Assembly (NCBI GenBank): GCA_903915565.1
Contig: CAIWTG010000118.1
Coordinates: 1 to 7,423 of the forward strand
From: an uncultured Chloroflexota bacterium
Lineage (GTDB): Bacteria > Chloroflexota > Dehalococcoidia > Dehalococcoidales > RBG-16-60-22
Direction of reading: 5' to 3'
DNA: 7,423 nt
Each line of letters starts with the position of its first letter. The first letter of the stretch is position 1. Positions 6,462 through 7,423 of this stretch are shown here, piece by piece. The notes under the pieces were generated by a model. The model was not told the DNA's origin. It searched no databases and saw only the letters and a list, made by a program, of their open reading frames with translations. The position numbers were made by a program, and so were the translations under genes.

Positions 6462-6966
6462 AGCGCTCGAATCTGTCTTTTTTCGCCTTGCAAATGGGGC
6501 AGACCTCCGGCGGACCGTCCCGCGCGCAAAGGTACCCGCAGACCTTGCACCGCCAGACCGGCAGCGGCAATGAAGATAGCGTCGCTTTAAGCATCTCTGT
6601 TTTCTTTAACTGTCTTTTGCCGGGCGGGGGACGCCTTTCCGGTATCGACCCTATTTTTACTTTGCCCTCCGCCGCGTCCCGGCTGACGTATAGACTGCAA
6701 TAACACGCATTGTAGTCATTAAGGTCGGGGTCGCGGTAGTCGCAGGGGCAAATGATATCCAGGTCTTCGCTTTTCACGCCGGAAGCCAGCCGGCACGGAC
6801 AGGTGGGGTAGCCGTAACGCTTTTCGTTAACGATTAAACCGTTCAAGAGCTCTTGCGTCATCGCCATGTCGGGGTTGATATGATAACCGGCGGATTCTGC
6901 TTCATCATGCAGTTTTTTATATAATTTATCTATCTCTTCGGCTGTAACATCGGACGGCGCATTCAT
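6454..6966 (-). CDS. Ferredoxin:thioredoxin reductase beta-like protein with C-terminal rubredoxin domain
   Basis: A 170-residue iron-sulfur/redox protein. Residues 1-110 match the catalytic beta chain of ferredoxin:thioredoxin reductase, which uses a [4Fe-4S] cluster beside a disulfide to pass electrons from ferredoxin to thioredoxin-like proteins. The cysteines are C56-P-C58, C73-P-C75 and C88-Y-C90. By comparison with the cyanobacterial enzyme, C56, C73, C75 and C88 would hold the cluster, with C58-C90 as the active disulfide. Two deviations stand out: spacing is CPC-X14-CPC-X12-CYC rather than X16 and X8, and the CHC histidine is Tyr89. After a basic proline-rich linker (about 110-135), residues 138-170 form a rubredoxin-like iron site (C140, C143, C156, C159). 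The start overlaps the glutaredoxin stop (ATGA), so the two are co-translated; the glutaredoxin is a likely redox partner. No variable alpha chain is seen nearby. Confidence 0.9.
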   Translation of the reverse strand: MNAPSDVTAEEIDKLYKKLHDEAESAGYHINPDMAMTQELLNGLIVNEKRYGYPTCPCRLASGVKSEDLDIICPCDYRDPDLNDYNACYCSLYVSRDAAEGKVKIGSIPERRPPPGKRQLKKTEMLKATLSSLPLPVWRCKVCGYLCARDGPPEVCPICKAKKDRFERFI

Positions 6967-7244
6967 TTCCCCAGAGCCTCCCGGATTTCGTCCTCTTTAA
7001 ACCCGATGATGCATTTTTTGGCGTTAATAACAATCGTGGGGAAGTTAGACTCCGGATTCCATTTCATTATCTCTTTTACGACTGTGTCCTGCTCCGCCCC
7101 CTTTAGCAGGTCAACATCGGTATAGTCGTACTCCACCCCCAGTTCGCCAAGCAGCGCCTTGGTCTTCTTGCACCACCCGCAGGTGCTCAAAGCATAAAGC
7201 ATCACCTTCCCCTTATTCTTGCCGTCAACGTGAATAATGGCCAT
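6963..7244 (-). CDS. Glutaredoxin-family thiol-disulfide protein
   Basis: A 93-residue thioredoxin-fold protein. The redox motif is C22-G-W-C25 in STCGWCKKTK, the cis-proline is P69 in FPTIVIN, and IGFKEDEI follows, as in the glutathione-site region of glutaredoxins. The CGWC centre differs from the classic CPYC and, with nothing in the window for glutathione synthesis, it may be reduced by the co-encoded FTR-like protein rather than by glutathione. The N-terminal stretch of about 13 residues before the first strand (VMLYALS) is slightly longer than in minimal glutaredoxins. The ATG at 7244 has AGGAGG seven bases upstream. Its stop overlaps the ATG of the FTR-like gene by four bases. It is the first gene of this two-gene operon. 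Confidence 0.92.
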   Translation of the reverse strand: MAIIHVDGKNKGKVMLYALSTCGWCKKTKALLGELGVEYDYTDVDLLKGAEQDTVVKEIMKWNPESNFPTIVINAKKCIIGFKEDEIREALGK

Positions 7245-7285
7245 AATACGCCCTCCTTTTCCCCTAACTCTTTCTTATTCTAACA

Positions 7286-7294
7286 ATTCTAGCA
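7286..7294 (-). promoter_or_regulatory. Extended -10 promoter element for the glutaredoxin operon
   Basis: Minus-strand TGC immediately before TAGAAT (five of six -10 matches) forms an extended -10. No good -35 is found at 16-18 bp, which is typical of extended -10 or activator-dependent promoters. The predicted start is near 7279, about 35 bases before the ATG. Confidence 0.5.
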
Positions 7295-7303
7295 TAGTTC
7301 GTC

Positions 7304-7319
7304 CGTGATAACAGTCACA
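7304..7319 (-). promoter_or_regulatory. CRP/FNR-type operator palindrome
   Basis: TGTGA-CTGTTA-TCACG on the minus strand, matching the CRP-family consensus TGTGA-N6-TCACA at nine of ten arm positions. It is centred about 32 bases before the predicted glutaredoxin start, over the place where a -35 would be. Recognition by a CRP/FNR-family regulator is inferred from the pattern alone. Confidence 0.45.
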
Positions 7320-7332
7320 CTTTTACCTTGAT

Positions 7333-7361
7333 TTGATGTCTTTTTTAGTTTAGTATATAAT
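7333..7361 (+). promoter_or_regulatory. Possible plus-strand promoter reading out of the window
   Basis: TTGATG (7333-7338, four of six), a 17-bp spacer and a perfect TATAAT (7356-7361). The -10 lies inside the left arm of the AT-rich palindrome at 7353-7399. The last bases of the window, ACGAGG, could belong to a ribosome site of a gene beyond the edge. AT-rich sequence makes chance matches likely. Confidence 0.35.
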
Positions 7362-7399
7362 ATATACTATATAGAGTTTAAACTATATATATTATATAC
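7353..7399. repeat. AT-rich nested palindrome
   Basis: A perfect 14-bp inverted repeat, GTATATAATATATA (7353-7366) and TATATATTATATAC (7386-7399). It encloses two smaller palindromes, CTATATAG (7367-7374) and AGTTTAAACT (7375-7384). It is nearly pure A+T in otherwise roughly 50% GC DNA. It could be an operator, a site of easy DNA melting, or part of a hairpin. Its position upstream of the glutaredoxin operon and over a possible divergent promoter favours a regulatory site. Confidence 0.6.
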
Positions 7400-7423
7400 C
7401 AACTCCACCCCATTTTAACGAGG

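Noticed and set aside
1..7423. CRISPR array, tRNA, rRNA or transposase genes
   Set aside because: No regularly spaced direct repeats, no cloverleaf or rRNA-like sequence and no transposase motif were seen on either strand.

Overview
The window is bacterial DNA with tightly packed genes and AGGAGG-type ribosome binding sites in front of most of them. The gene content suggests an anaerobe: CoA-thioester enzymes, a ferredoxin:thioredoxin-reductase-like iron-sulfur protein fused to a rubredoxin-like domain, and a glutaredoxin. Dehalococcoidia-like Chloroflexota or a Desulfobacterota-type lineage would fit, but this is a guess from gene style and from the dispersed GTCATTGCGAG repeats. There is no rRNA or other marker to settle it.

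Region 1 (1-5860, all on the minus strand, read right to left) looks like one operon. Its order of transcription is: a degenerate HMG-CoA-synthase-like protein fused to a DUF35 zinc-ribbon/OB domain, an SCP-x-type thiolase, a class III (CaiB/BaiF) CoA-transferase, an MFE-2-like short-chain dehydrogenase, a methylmalonyl-CoA-epimerase-like VOC protein, and a SAM-dependent methyltransferase cut by the left window edge. A good sigma70-type promoter (TTGACA, 17 bp, TAAGAT) lies upstream at 5971-5999. Gaps between the last four genes are 9, 19 and 2 nt. The two other gaps, of about 135 nt, are each almost filled by a related inverted-repeat element.

Together these enzymes can be read as a CoA-dependent module: acid activation by CoA transfer, NAD(P)-dependent oxidation of a 3-hydroxyacyl-CoA, thiolytic cleavage by a thiolase partnered with a DUF35 protein, and possibly handling of a branched or methylmalonyl-type product. 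The set resembles the thiolase + DUF35 + SDR + class III CoA-transferase logic of anaerobic benzylsuccinate degradation (Bbs). No acyl-CoA dehydrogenase or hydratase is visible here, and the real substrate cannot be read from sequence.

Region 2 (5861-6461) holds the divergent intergenic region and a small four-helix membrane protein of unknown function on the plus strand, which overlaps the next minus-strand gene tail to tail by 8 nt.

Region 3 (6454-7423) is a minus-strand redox pair. A glutaredoxin overlaps by four bases (ATGA) a gene for an FTR-beta-like protein with a C-terminal rubredoxin-like domain. Upstream are an extended -10 promoter, a CRP/FNR-type palindrome (TGTGA-N6-TCACG), and a very AT-rich nested palindrome that overlaps a possible plus-strand promoter reading out of the window.
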